A DNA stretch of 7,753 nucleotides from positions 1 to 7,753 of the forward strand of contig JBBSBY010000124.1 of NCBI GenBank assembly GCA_038250835.1, written 5' to 3'. Shown here piece by piece: positions 1 through 7,039 of the stretch; position 1 is the stretch's first letter, and every line of letters begins with the position of its first letter. The position numbers and the translations under genes were made by a program. The notes below the pieces were generated by a model. It did not search any database and was not told where the DNA came from. It worked only from the letters and a program-made list of their open reading frames with translations. This DNA comes from JBBSBY01 sp038250835 (lineage in GTDB: Bacteria > Desulfobacterota > Desulfomonilia > Desulfomonilales > Desulfomonilaceae).

Positions 1-1347
1 CTTCCCTTCCGAATCATAATAGCCGGTAAGCAAAGCGCCGACTCCACGTTCTCGAACGCCTTTCAACGGAATCCACCCACCGATTACGAGTTCCTGTCGG
101 TTGATGGTTTTAATCTTGAGCCATTCGCCGGACCTTTTGCCCGGTAAGTACGGGCTGTCGATCTTCTTTGCGATTATTCCCTCAATCTCGTTATCAACCG
201 CAACCTTGAGAAGTTCATCGCCTGCGTTTGGATGATAAGGCGGAGTTTTCCACCAATCACCTGTCAGATTAAGTTTGTCAAGGACGGCTCGCCTCGACGC
301 ATACGGAAGGTTCATGAGGTTTTTGGCGCCAAGATGCAGGACATCGAAAATCATATATGAAATGGGGACATCTCTCATTATAGTCACGGAAGGTTTCTTG
401 GCCAATCGCATTCGTTTAGCCAACAAACTGAAACTTATCTTGCCTTTTTGATCGATGGCAACCAACTCACCGTCCAAAATTACCGGAGTTTCTCCAATCA
501 ATTCGCCGAGGCCTTTCAATTCCGGCCACCTGAAGGTCACGTCCAACCCGTTCCGGCTGTCAAGGCGGAGAGTCCTGCCATTCCAATAGGCTATAATACG
601 TATACCATCCCATTTAAATTCAAAACCATAATTGGATTGATCTCCAGGCAATTTCGACAGAGTCGCCAACATTGGTTCGACGGCCCCGGGCATTGATGTG
701 ACTGGAGCGTCCGATATTTCATCAGCGATATGCGCCGCCATTGATTTTCCGTCTTTCCCGGCGTCTTCGGCCAAAACTTCTTCCACCGTACGGCCAGTCA
801 GCACTGATTCCGGTCGCTTTTTGACAAAATCCAACTTTGGACCAGCGGCCTCGTCCTTAGCTTTAACCAAAAGCCACTGCTCCTGTTTGCCGTCACTGAT
901 AAACCGATTAATCGAAAAAGCGCCCCTCAGCTTTTTCCCTTCGAGCCAAACTTTTACATGGCCGTGTTCAAGGCCTTTTTCCATTGTAAACGGCACGCCT
1001 TTTTTTTCAGTCAAATTACGGTAGACACCGGTGTCCCAGACAATTACAGCGCCTCCACCATATTCACCTTTGGGGATAACTCCTTCAAAATCAGCGTATT
1101 CCATTGGATGATCTTCCGTGGCGACCGCCAGTCGTTTGACAGCCGGATCGGTCGAAGGCCCCTTTGGAACCGCCCAGGATTTCAATACGCCGCCAACCTC
1201 CAGCCGCAGGTCATAATGAAGTCTCGAGGCGTCATGCTTCTGAATTACAAAAATAGGCAATGAATGTTCTTCAGACACATCTCCTTGGGGTTCAGGAGTG
1301 ACGTCGAAATCCCGTTTTGATTTATACTTGTTGAGTTTATCATCCAT
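1..1347 (-). CDS. ligD: ATP-dependent DNA ligase LigD, 3'-phosphoesterase plus ligase domains (3' end off window)
   Basis: The frame is open from an ATG at 1347 to the left edge (449 codons, no stop), so the C-terminus is missing. Residues about 10-165 form the LigD 3'-phosphoesterase (PE) domain: KRDF near the start, FVIQKHDASRLHYDLRLE at 33-50 with H38, H44, D46 and R48, and the EDHP histidine H80. PE trims 3' ends during break repair. Residues about 222-449 form the nucleotidyltransferase ligase domain. The adenylated lysine is K245 in KWDGIR, LDGELVAID (291-299) is motif III, EGIIAKK (389-395) is motif IV and WLKIK (409-413) is motif V. The end of the ligase OB-fold lies beyond the edge. 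A polymerase domain may follow, because PE-ligase-polymerase is the order known from Pseudomonas LigD. The family repairs double-strand breaks by end joining with Ku; no ku gene is in view. A TGA lies in frame two codons upstream, so this ATG is the earliest possible start. Confidence 0.95.
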   Translation of the reverse strand, partial: MDDKLNKYKSKRDFDVTPEPQGDVSEEHSLPIFVIQKHDASRLHYDLRLEVGGVLKSWAVPKGPSTDPAVKRLAVATEDHPMEYADFEGVIPKGEYGGGAVIVWDTGVYRNLTEKKGVPFTMEKGLEHGHVKVWLEGKKLRGAFSINRFISDGKQEQWLLVKAKDEAAGPKLDFVKKRPESVLTGRTVEEVLAEDAGKDGKSMAAHIADEISDAPVTSMPGAVEPMLATLSKLPGDQSNYGFEFKWDGIRIIAYWNGRTLRLDSRNGLDVTFRWPELKGLGELIGETPVILDGELVAIDQKGKISFSLLAKRMRLAKKPSVTIMRDVPISYMIFDVLHLGAKNLMNLPYASRRAVLDKLNLTGDWWKTPPYHPNAGDELLKVAVDNEIEGIIAKKIDSPYLPGKRSGEWLKIKTINRQELVIGGWIPLKGVRERGVGALLTGYYDSEGK

Positions 1348-1353
1348 ACTTCA

Positions 1354-1382
1354 ATTATATTTGCGGGAGCCGCCGTTGTCCA
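1354..1382 (-). promoter_or_regulatory. Sigma-70-type promoter of ligD, apparently leaderless
   Basis: Read on the minus strand, TGGACA (1382-1377) is a 5/6 match to the -35 box. It is followed by a 17-base spacer and a perfect TATAAT -10 box (1359-1354). Only six bases separate the -10 box from the ligD ATG, so the expected start of transcription is at or next to the A of the ATG. No Shine-Dalgarno sequence precedes the ATG, which agrees with a leaderless message. Box identity and spacing are seen directly; promoter activity is inferred. Confidence 0.65.
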
Positions 1383-1483
1383 TGGACCGATATCCGTGTA
1401 TTCCGACAAGTGCCATCAAAGGAAATCTCTTCTGATGAATCGACCCCTGGTTGTACAATGAGATACAAGTCACCTCATTAAAT

Positions 1484-2413
1484 TCATTTTTCTGCATGCG
1501 TATGATTCTCCTGCTTAACGGAGTCCTTTGAATCGATAGAATCCCCCTGCCTTACGGCATCCTCGGTGGGCTCAATCGCCGAGCCGCTCCGCCTGGCGTA
1601 GACCTGCGTGAACTCCGCGCCCATAAACAGAATTTGGGCCGAGTAGTAGATCCAAATCAGAATGATAATTACCGATCCGGCCGCGCCGTAAGTGGAACCG
1701 AAACTACTCTGGCCTAAATAGAGCCCTATTAAAAACTTTCCGATAGTAAAGAGTAACGCCGTCACCGCTGCGCCTATCCAAACATCACTCCAGCGCACTG
1801 TGGCATCGGGCAGTATCTTATAGATCATGGCAAATAGCAGCGTGACAATACCGACTGAGACAACAAAGTTGATTACATAGGCTAAGATATCGCCACCGGG
1901 CAAATAGCCGGAGATGAATTGATTCAGCGCAGCGATGACTGCGCTGACGACCAGCGAAACCAATAATAGGAAGCCTATACCAACTATCATAGCAAAAGAG
2001 AAGAATCGAGCCTTGATTATCCCCCAAATTCCGATACCGGGTTTGGTTTCAACATTCCAGATTGTGTTCAGCATGCTTTTTAGGTTGACGAAAACTGCGC
2101 TTGCGCCAACAAGAAGCACAACTACACCGATGATCATAGCGAAAATGCTTTTACTAGGTTTGGCGGCGCCGGCCATCATCTCCTGAACGGTCTTTGCGCT
2201 TTCTTTGCCGACAAGATCACCGATTTGGCTAATCAGAGCGTTGCTGACTGAAGCGCTATCGTGGTAAAAGAAACTCACTATGGCGATAATGATAATCAGC
2301 AGCGGCGCCAAAGAGATAATTGAATAATAAGAGAGCGCCGCCGCCTGGTCCGAAGCCTTGTCTTTGCTCCATTCGTTATAAGTTTCCTTGATGAGATCCA
2401 CTATTTGACTCAT
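1484..2413 (-). CDS. YihY/virulence factor BrkB family inner-membrane protein
   Basis: A 309-residue integral membrane protein of the YihY/BrkB family, of normal length for the group. Six hydrophobic segments lie at about residues 24-49, 89-111, 137-162, 176-199, 209-232 and 245-267. Family hallmarks are the N-terminal KDKASDQAAALSYYSIISLA stretch before and into the first segment, and the last segment followed by MGAEFTQVYARR. The hydrophilic, acidic C-terminal tail (from about residue 275) is probably cytoplasmic. The family's molecular function is unsettled: the BrkB serum-resistance link is old, and E. coli YihY is not an RNase despite early naming (RNase BN). A TTG at 2440 would add nine residues, but the ATG at 2413 is preferred because GGGGAAGGA lies 8 bases before it and the TTG start would sit inside an inverted repeat. 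It appears to be transcribed singly; ligD downstream has its own promoter. Confidence 0.93.
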   Translation of the reverse strand: MSQIVDLIKETYNEWSKDKASDQAAALSYYSIISLAPLLIIIIAIVSFFYHDSASVSNALISQIGDLVGKESAKTVQEMMAGAAKPSKSIFAMIIGVVVLLVGASAVFVNLKSMLNTIWNVETKPGIGIWGIIKARFFSFAMIVGIGFLLLVSLVVSAVIAALNQFISGYLPGGDILAYVINFVVSVGIVTLLFAMIYKILPDATVRWSDVWIGAAVTALLFTIGKFLIGLYLGQSSFGSTYGAAGSVIIILIWIYYSAQILFMGAEFTQVYARRSGSAIEPTEDAVRQGDSIDSKDSVKQENHTHAEK

Positions 2414-2432
2414 GGCTGTTGTCCTTCCCCAA

Positions 2433-2449
2433 TGTAACAAAATGTTACA
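2433..2449. promoter_or_regulatory. Perfect inverted repeat TGTAACA-N3-TGTTACA upstream of the YihY/BrkB gene, probable operator
   Basis: Two perfect 7-base arms, TGTAACA (2433-2439) and TGTTACA (2443-2449), are separated by AAA. The site begins 20 bases upstream of the preferred ATG, just outside the Shine-Dalgarno sequence. The short symmetric arms and odd 17-base length suit a dimeric helix-turn-helix repressor of the TetR or GntR kind. The regulator is not in this window. The TGT-N11-ACA ends are one base longer than the NifA spacing (N10). I found no convincing -35/-10 pair beside it. Confidence 0.45.
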
Positions 2450-2834
2450 CTATTGATTAATTTGTGACCTAAATTCTGCTTTTCAATATTCATTTGCAGC
2501 GGTATCAATTTGTAATTATCTCTGGTTCCAGCCATTTGTAGCGATGATCAAAAAGACTTGGCCGGACCGGGTGACGGTATTCGACACCACGTTCGTCCTT
2601 TCAATTTGTATCTACAATTTCGTATGCAAATACACAGAAAAAGTTCCCCTAAAGTGGGATCTTTTTATGCAGCGATTCTGTGCTCCAATAGCGGTAGGAT
2701 GTGAATTGCTGGTAAATTTACAATGTTTGGTGAAAGAAATGACGTATTATACGATAAACCCTTTGCCTGCCATCAAAGTTCGTCTGAAGAAAGATTTGAA
2801 CATTCAACCGGCGACTCTCTTTGAAAACGCCATA

Positions 2835-2881
2835 CCGGCGCTAACCGGCAACCAGGGGATCTGGTTCCCGGCTTACGCCGG
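2835..2881. repeat. 47-base imperfect palindrome, REP-like or structured-RNA candidate
   Basis: Arm 1 (2835-2855) and the reverse complement of arm 2 (2861-2881) agree at 17 of 21 positions around a GGGAT loop. The outer ends CCGGCG/CGCCGG and the inner ends AACCAG/CTGGTT pair perfectly, and the mismatches are internal. The GC-rich CCGG...CCGG composition differs from the AT-rich flanks and recalls dispersed intergenic REP-type elements, though only one copy is visible here. Neither side has a canonical T-run directly after the stem: TTTT lies a few bases beyond it on the minus strand, and TTTTT about 15 bases beyond it on the plus strand. It could therefore also be a weak terminator or an RNA processing signal. 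Confidence 0.5.
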
Positions 2882-2980
2882 AAGCTTAGGTGAACGTTTT
2901 TCTAACGAAATTTAGTTTTACTATGAGGCTTTTGACTTTCGTTTAGGACAGTTTTGTCGTAAATCTCTCTCCTCAATCTC

Positions 2981-3023
2981 GCCAATGCAAAAAGGAAATT
3001 GGCAAGCGCTGAATTCGCGCTTG
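2981..3023 (-). terminator. Adjacent hairpins downstream of the SYLF gene, probable transcription terminator
   Basis: On the minus strand, 45 bases after the SYLF stop codon, CAAGCGC and GCGCTTG (3023-3017 and 3009-3003) form a perfect 7-base-pair stem with a 7-base loop. A second stem, GCCAAT/ATTGGC (3003-2998 and 2986-2981), overlaps its last base and has TTCCTTTTT in its 11-base loop. The first stem is thus followed by a pyrimidine-rich tract with TTTTT about nine bases later. That is farther than in a textbook intrinsic terminator, so termination efficiency is uncertain. Confidence 0.4.
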
Positions 3024-3067
3024 TTTGATGTATTTCTCTTTGCCCAACGCCGAATATCGGCAAGGAA

Positions 3068-3760
3068 TCAATACCGGTTCAACAGTTGAATAAGTCTTGC
3101 CGCCGCAGGGGAAATTTTAGACTTACCTTCCTTAAAAATGGTGTCCAGCGATCCTGTGGAGCCATAATATGATTCGTTGGCGGTCCAGTCCACCTCCAAA
3201 TAACTTCCCTTGATTGTTGCGCCCGCGAACAGGCCTTGAGCTCTAGAGTATGATAAAATACCCGAACTCATATCGATATTTGCGGCTGCTGAGGCGTCTC
3301 TACCCACCGGGCCGACGGCAATTGCCGCATCCGCTCCCAGGGTAAATTTGTCCTGAAATAAGCTTTGCAGACTTACATTTTCCATTACCAATAGGACGAT
3401 TTCCGCATCTTCCACACCTATTTGCCAGCCAATACTACCGCCGGCCAAAGAGACGAATACAGGTGGCCCCCACTTTTTGTGAGGAGGTTTTCGCCTCATT
3501 ATTATTCCTTTACCGTAATGGCCGCCCAGTCCGAACCCGGCTTTTAATACCGAAGGATATATGATTATGGCGCCGGTATGTTTAAGTAGGTCCGCGGGAA
3601 TTCCACCGTCGGGAGACCGCAACATACCATTGAGCACGTTATAACTCTGAGTTATTCTGTTTTCCAATTCTATAGGAGCTTTGGCTTGCGCTTGTGAACC
3701 GCCGGCAATGGTTAAGACGGTTACCATAATGGCTAGTTTTCCAAATAAATTAATTGACAT
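3068..3760 (-). CDS. Secreted SYLF-domain (Ysc84/DUF500) lipid-binding family protein
   Basis: A 230-residue protein. Residues 1-26 form a Sec signal peptide: short basic start, hydrophobic core MVTVLTIAGG, and AQA cleavage site before K27. The mature protein is nearly all SYLF domain. Diagnostic stretches include LKHTGAIIIYPSVLKAGFGLGG (about 59-80), the SIGWQIG block (109-115), FTLGADAAIAVGPVGRDASA (139-158) and SYSRAQGLFAGATIKGSYLE (170-189). SYLF domains bind phosphoinositides in eukaryotes; bacterial exported members are poorly characterised and presumably periplasmic. The start is firm: GGAGG lies 5 bases before the ATG. A 126-base AT-rich gap separates it from the oxidoreductase gene upstream, leaving room for a promoter of its own, though I see no near-consensus boxes. 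It could also be read through from the operon upstream. Confidence 0.94.
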   Translation of the reverse strand: MSINLFGKLAIMVTVLTIAGGSQAQAKAPIELENRITQSYNVLNGMLRSPDGGIPADLLKHTGAIIIYPSVLKAGFGLGGHYGKGIIMRRKPPHKKWGPPVFVSLAGGSIGWQIGVEDAEIVLLVMENVSLQSLFQDKFTLGADAAIAVGPVGRDASAAANIDMSSGILSYSRAQGLFAGATIKGSYLEVDWTANESYYGSTGSLDTIFKEGKSKISPAAARLIQLLNRY

Positions 3761-3886
3761 GTCAACCTCCTTATCAATTTAAAATAGAAATTACATTAAT
3801 ATTAGTTAAAGGTTAAGTATTATTATCCGATAAGGCAAGTCTTGAGCGAATTGTATTCGGATTAGGAGGGAAGCGGCACAATATAA

Positions 3887-4546
3887 CTAACTGGTAATCA
3901 CGCGTGCCGTAACATTGTCCACGTACTTTACCCAATCGTAACCATAGTAATCCTCCGCCACAAGGCGTAGCGGAAATCCATGTTTGATGGGTAGAGTTTT
4001 CCCATTGACCTCATACGCCAAAAATACTTTGTTTGAGACGACATCCGCCATAGGAGCTTGCGTCGTTTTTGCATAAGGTCCCTCCGGGCCACTGAAAGCA
4101 ACGTAGTTCACGTTTTTCTTCACTCCCGCGGCTTTCAGCAAAGTGTTGACCGACACGCCGCGCCAGAGACCATAGTTTGCAAAGAAACCTGGACAGATCA
4201 ACAACACTTTTCTTTCGAATGCCGGGAGCGCAAGCAACTCAGATCTGGACAATGTAAGAGGCTTGCCCACAGCTCCTTCGATACTCAGCCGCCATGTGCC
4301 CTGATCGGCTTTATGATCATCCAGGCCCATTGACCCAAAATCCTTTAGCTGTGTTACTTCGAGTTCACTTGGATCCACATCCTTAGGATTACGATCTTTT
4401 AAGTCGTTGGCGGCGCCGGCTTTAGGGGCAACAAATCTGTCGGAGGCGTTAGCTGCTCCCAAGATGGAGGAGAAAAAGCTACCGGAGACCCCTGCGCCCA
4501 CCAACGTGGTCGCCATGCCGTATAAAAAATTTCTCCGCGTTTCCAT
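3887..4546 (-). CDS. Tat-exported molybdopterin-dependent oxidoreductase, sulfite oxidase/YedY (MsrP) fold
   Basis: A 219-residue protein with an oxidoreductase molybdopterin-binding domain of the sulfite oxidase superfamily. The N-terminus METRRNFLYG carries a twin-arginine motif, followed by a hydrophobic stretch and a likely ANA cleavage site near residue 34, so it is folded with cofactor in the cytoplasm and exported. The protein has one cysteine, C118 in LLICPG. Its position, followed by LWRGVSVNTLLKAAGV, matches the molybdenum-ligating cysteine of the family. The C-terminal GFPLRLVAEDYYGYDWVKYV is the other hallmark. No dimerisation domain or heme domain is fused, so it is a minimal catalytic unit needing an electron partner. 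Substrate unknown; the homologue MsrP reduces methionine sulfoxide. The ATG at 4546 is preferred over the adjacent GTG at 4549 because AAGGAG then lies 5 bases upstream. It starts 45 bases after the 805-residue gene and is probably cotranscribed. Confidence 0.92.
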   Translation of the reverse strand: METRRNFLYGMATTLVGAGVSGSFFSSILGAANASDRFVAPKAGAANDLKDRNPKDVDPSELEVTQLKDFGSMGLDDHKADQGTWRLSIEGAVGKPLTLSRSELLALPAFERKVLLICPGFFANYGLWRGVSVNTLLKAAGVKKNVNYVAFSGPEGPYAKTTQAPMADVVSNKVFLAYEVNGKTLPIKHGFPLRLVAEDYYGYDWVKYVDNVTARVITS

Positions 4547-4591
4547 CACAGCTCCTTACTGTCTAAACTGCGACTTTCCTTAAATAATCGG

Positions 4592-7009
4592 CTACAGTTT
4601 TTCTATATCAACCATAGCAATGTTCTCTGCCGATCCTTTGTGAGCTAAGATGACGCCGGTCCTTTGAGAGAGAGCACTGAGCGAACCATAATCACTATAC
4701 GCATAGACAAGAATATTTCGCGCACGCTCTTTCATGAGTCGCAACAAACTTTTGGATTGCTCGTCACTTACCTCGGTAAGTCGCCCCAGCATCAGTATGA
4801 TCAATTCAAATTCCCGGTCTTCCGACCAAATCACACTATCGTTAAAAATGTCCGCAACAATAAAATGGTCGGAAAATTGGGAGATAAGTAATCGCGCGTG
4901 GGATATCCGATCTTCTGATTGATCTACCCCCCAGGGGATAAGATGGCCGTTTGAACAACAAATTTTCCTGAGTAATGCGCCATTGCCGCATCCCAAATCC
5001 AGCACGTTGCCGCCGGTATCCGAGAGTGTGGCTGCGGCCAGTTTCACTATAGGTTCATGAGCCGAGTCCATGTCCGCTCTGGAGTGAAATCCGTTGTCCG
5101 TGTAATACCACTCCGAATCGGAAAGAATCTCTTTTGACGAGTGGAAAGAGTCCTCCCGTTTTCCCTCTACTGCTGCCAATTTAGGGGTCGTGACACTGTT
5201 TGGTGTGCTCTGCGTGAGGCTTTCAGATCGTTCTTGCACATCTGCGCATTCACTTCCCCTGTAGCTCACCCGATAAGTCTCCGCGGTAGCGTCGGTCACG
5301 GTGGATATTATCCCCAGTGGGGTCGTAATCTCAGCCACACCGTTCGACGCCTTCCATTCCAGGGGCAGACTCACCATCTTTTCGAGCCAATCCATTTCTT
5401 GAGAAAAGCCGGCCCGTCTTCCAATCCCTATGAATTTTTCGGCCAGTTCCAGAGTTGGTTCGCAATCGAAGCTGCAAGGTAAATGAAATATTAATCTCAC
5501 CCCAAGCCATCTCAACAACACATTACAATTGGACGCTTCCGGTATTGCAATGTGACGGCGGGTGATCTCCCGTTTCTTCGTTGTCCGGTAAGCCATCGGC
5601 CAGCTCGTGTCGATAAACCCCTCATCTACCCAGACTCGATTGAAAAAGTCCCGGCAACATGCCGGGTAGCCCAATAAGTGACCGGTGGTTTCGTCATCGT
5701 GGCTCAGCTGGGCGGCTTTAAGGAGCTGCGCATCATTGGGACGCCCTATGGCGCACCAATAGTTGAACGGCTCCCCTTCATCGGGCGATCTGCCGGCTGC
5801 GGCATATGAGTCTCCTGCCGCAACTTTGTTCAGAGTGATTACGGTCAACCCGTAGGGATCAAGCATACCTCGCAAGTCGGCTAGTTCGTGGGGAGCAACG
5901 GCCCTAAGGCTACATGCCCTTATCCCTTCCACTATCGAGCGCCATTCCAATTCCTGGATGCAATGACATACTTTCGCAATTCTCGGCGCCCAAACGGCTT
6001 CAGTTTCTGGATTGGCCCAGGAATGTAGTGTAAACTCACCAAGTCGGTAATCCAGCCTGCGAATCGAAAATGACGACGGCTTCTCTTTCGCTGTGCCCGT
6101 CGTCTGAAATGTGCCGGAACTCTCCGGGGGTTCCAGTATGTTACGCTGATTGTCCATTGAACTAGGAGCTGACGGACTTGCGTTCAAATCGGAATGATCC
6201 GCGCCGCCTGGTTCGACAAATCCGTTTTCGTCTTGTCGCAGCTCCATGGCGGCTTCATTGAGCAAAGCAAAGATCCGTTTAACATGATCACACCGATAAC
6301 TCTTTTCAGGAAATTTAAAATATCCTTCACAGCGACTCCAGAACTCGCATGTGGCGCATTCATCGGACTCTCGATAGGCCGCCGTGCGCCGCTCAATGGA
6401 AATCGCCAATTGCTCTTCAGGAATCCCCAGAGATACAAGTCGTTCAGACAAGGCCACGCCTTCGTCTTCCGTAATGTAACGATCAACGGCGGGATCTTCC
6501 TCCTGGAGGCTCCACATGCTCGTCGGTCTGTTGCTGTAAAAGGATAGGAAAAGCGAGTGAAACGGTTCAATGGGATTGCTTACCGTCGACCCGCGCAAAT
6601 AGTATTCCGAGAGCGCAAGCAGCTCTTCGATAACGGGCGCTTCAGGTTGATTTAACTCCAGCTTGACGCTGAAGTTAAGCGCCTGGGCTATTTTGACTGC
6701 CTTTGTCATTCCCGGTACAGCTTTTATACTCATTCGCAACTGATGCTTGCGGGTAAGTTCGGCGAATCTATAAAGCTTTGGGAACTGAGTAGCAGGCCGG
6801 CACACCACTAAGTCGATGAGTAAAGATTGAGGTAGATGCAGTAGCGCCTCAGTGTCACAGTCCATAGACAGGATTTGTATAGACCACAGGTTTTCCGGAG
6901 ACGCCTGGGAGAAAGCCTCAACAATGGCTTGCGCATCCCCCGACCTGACGACGACGGTCTTGTCGCTATAGTTTCTCCGTAATCGGGCGGGAATATTGTA
7001 GATTAACAT
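4592..7009 (-). CDS. Three-part fusion: radical SAM/SPASM-like region without CX3CX2C, GYPxCC domain, class I methyltransferase
   Basis: An 805-residue soluble protein. Residues 1-260: alternating strand/helix pattern like a radical SAM barrel (for example LRMSIKAVPG at 91-100), no CX3CX2C cluster motif, but C218-X2-C221-X5-C227-X12-C240, which could ligate an iron-sulfur cluster. Residues 260-315: polar, S/P/E-rich linker. Residues 315-585: a middle domain with GYPACCRDFF (447-456), C495, and PCSFDC (511-516). The GYPxCCxxFF signature resembles DUF483, but this is from memory and unproven. Residues 585-630: a second S/T-rich linker. Residues 632-790: class I SAM-dependent methyltransferase, with VLDLGCGNG (669-677) as motif I, WGVDQS ending post-I, VADIF as motif II and FELIILMLGRL as motif III. 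The ATG at 7009 is 30 bases after the radical SAM gene stop. It lacks a good Shine-Dalgarno, but a TAG seven codons upstream leaves no earlier start. Function is inferred: a partner in radical SAM-based modification with a methylation step. Confidence 0.85.
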   Translation of the reverse strand: MLIYNIPARLRRNYSDKTVVVRSGDAQAIVEAFSQASPENLWSIQILSMDCDTEALLHLPQSLLIDLVVCRPATQFPKLYRFAELTRKHQLRMSIKAVPGMTKAVKIAQALNFSVKLELNQPEAPVIEELLALSEYYLRGSTVSNPIEPFHSLFLSFYSNRPTSMWSLQEEDPAVDRYITEDEGVALSERLVSLGIPEEQLAISIERRTAAYRESDECATCEFWSRCEGYFKFPEKSYRCDHVKRIFALLNEAAMELRQDENGFVEPGGADHSDLNASPSAPSSMDNQRNILEPPESSGTFQTTGTAKEKPSSFSIRRLDYRLGEFTLHSWANPETEAVWAPRIAKVCHCIQELEWRSIVEGIRACSLRAVAPHELADLRGMLDPYGLTVITLNKVAAGDSYAAAGRSPDEGEPFNYWCAIGRPNDAQLLKAAQLSHDDETTGHLLGYPACCRDFFNRVWVDEGFIDTSWPMAYRTTKKREITRRHIAIPEASNCNVLLRWLGVRLIFHLPCSFDCEPTLELAEKFIGIGRRAGFSQEMDWLEKMVSLPLEWKASNGVAEITTPLGIISTVTDATAETYRVSYRGSECADVQERSESLTQSTPNSVTTPKLAAVEGKREDSFHSSKEILSDSEWYYTDNGFHSRADMDSAHEPIVKLAAATLSDTGGNVLDLGCGNGALLRKICCSNGHLIPWGVDQSEDRISHARLLISQFSDHFIVADIFNDSVIWSEDREFELIILMLGRLTEVSDEQSKSLLRLMKERARNILVYAYSDYGSLSALSQRTGVILAHKGSAENIAMVDIEKL

Positions 7010-7039
7010 ATAGGCCGGTCTTTCAGACTATACGAGGGT

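Larger units (their letters stand above)
2450..3067. other. Long intergenic stretch with no convincing gene
   Basis: About 620 bases between the SYLF gene and the YihY/BrkB gene. The only sizeable reading frame (plus strand, 2544-2915, 123 codons) has no ribosome binding site, resembles no family I recognise, and takes its final third from a palindrome, so I do not call it a gene. What I can see is a 10-base direct repeat TCAATTTGTA (2505-2514 and 2601-2610), a 47-base imperfect palindrome (2835-2881), and two hairpins next to the SYLF gene (2981-3023). The YihY/BrkB promoter should lie in the left part, but I see no near-consensus pair. Confidence 0.6.

Noticed and set aside
448..1263. Three plus-strand reading frames
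   Set aside because: They lie entirely opposite the ligD coding sequence, whose phosphoesterase and ligase motifs are unmistakable; they are shadows.
1457..1484. AATGAG/CTCATT inverted repeat just after the YihY/BrkB stop as a terminator
   Set aside because: The stem is only 6 base pairs, AT-rich with a long loop, and no T-run follows on the minus strand.
2411..2440. TTG start at 2440 for the YihY/BrkB gene
   Set aside because: It would place the start inside the inverted repeat and bury a good Shine-Dalgarno in the coding sequence; the ATG at 2413 has proper spacing.
2544..2915. Plus-strand reading frame of 123 codons in the intergenic stretch
   Set aside because: No Shine-Dalgarno before the ATG, no recognisable family, opposite strand to every other gene, and its C-terminal third is encoded by the palindrome at 2835-2881. 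It has several cysteines but no clear motif. A conserved homologue would reverse this view.
3847..3859. CGAAT-TGT-ATTCG small palindrome between the oxidoreductase and SYLF genes
   Set aside because: A 5-base stem with no T-run and no promoter beside it is expected by chance.
6184..6570. Overlapping reading frames on both strands inside the 805-residue gene (plus 6194-6547 and minus 6184-6570)
   Set aside because: The gene's own frame is continuous through here and contains the C218-C240 motif; the other frames show no family features or ribosome binding sites.
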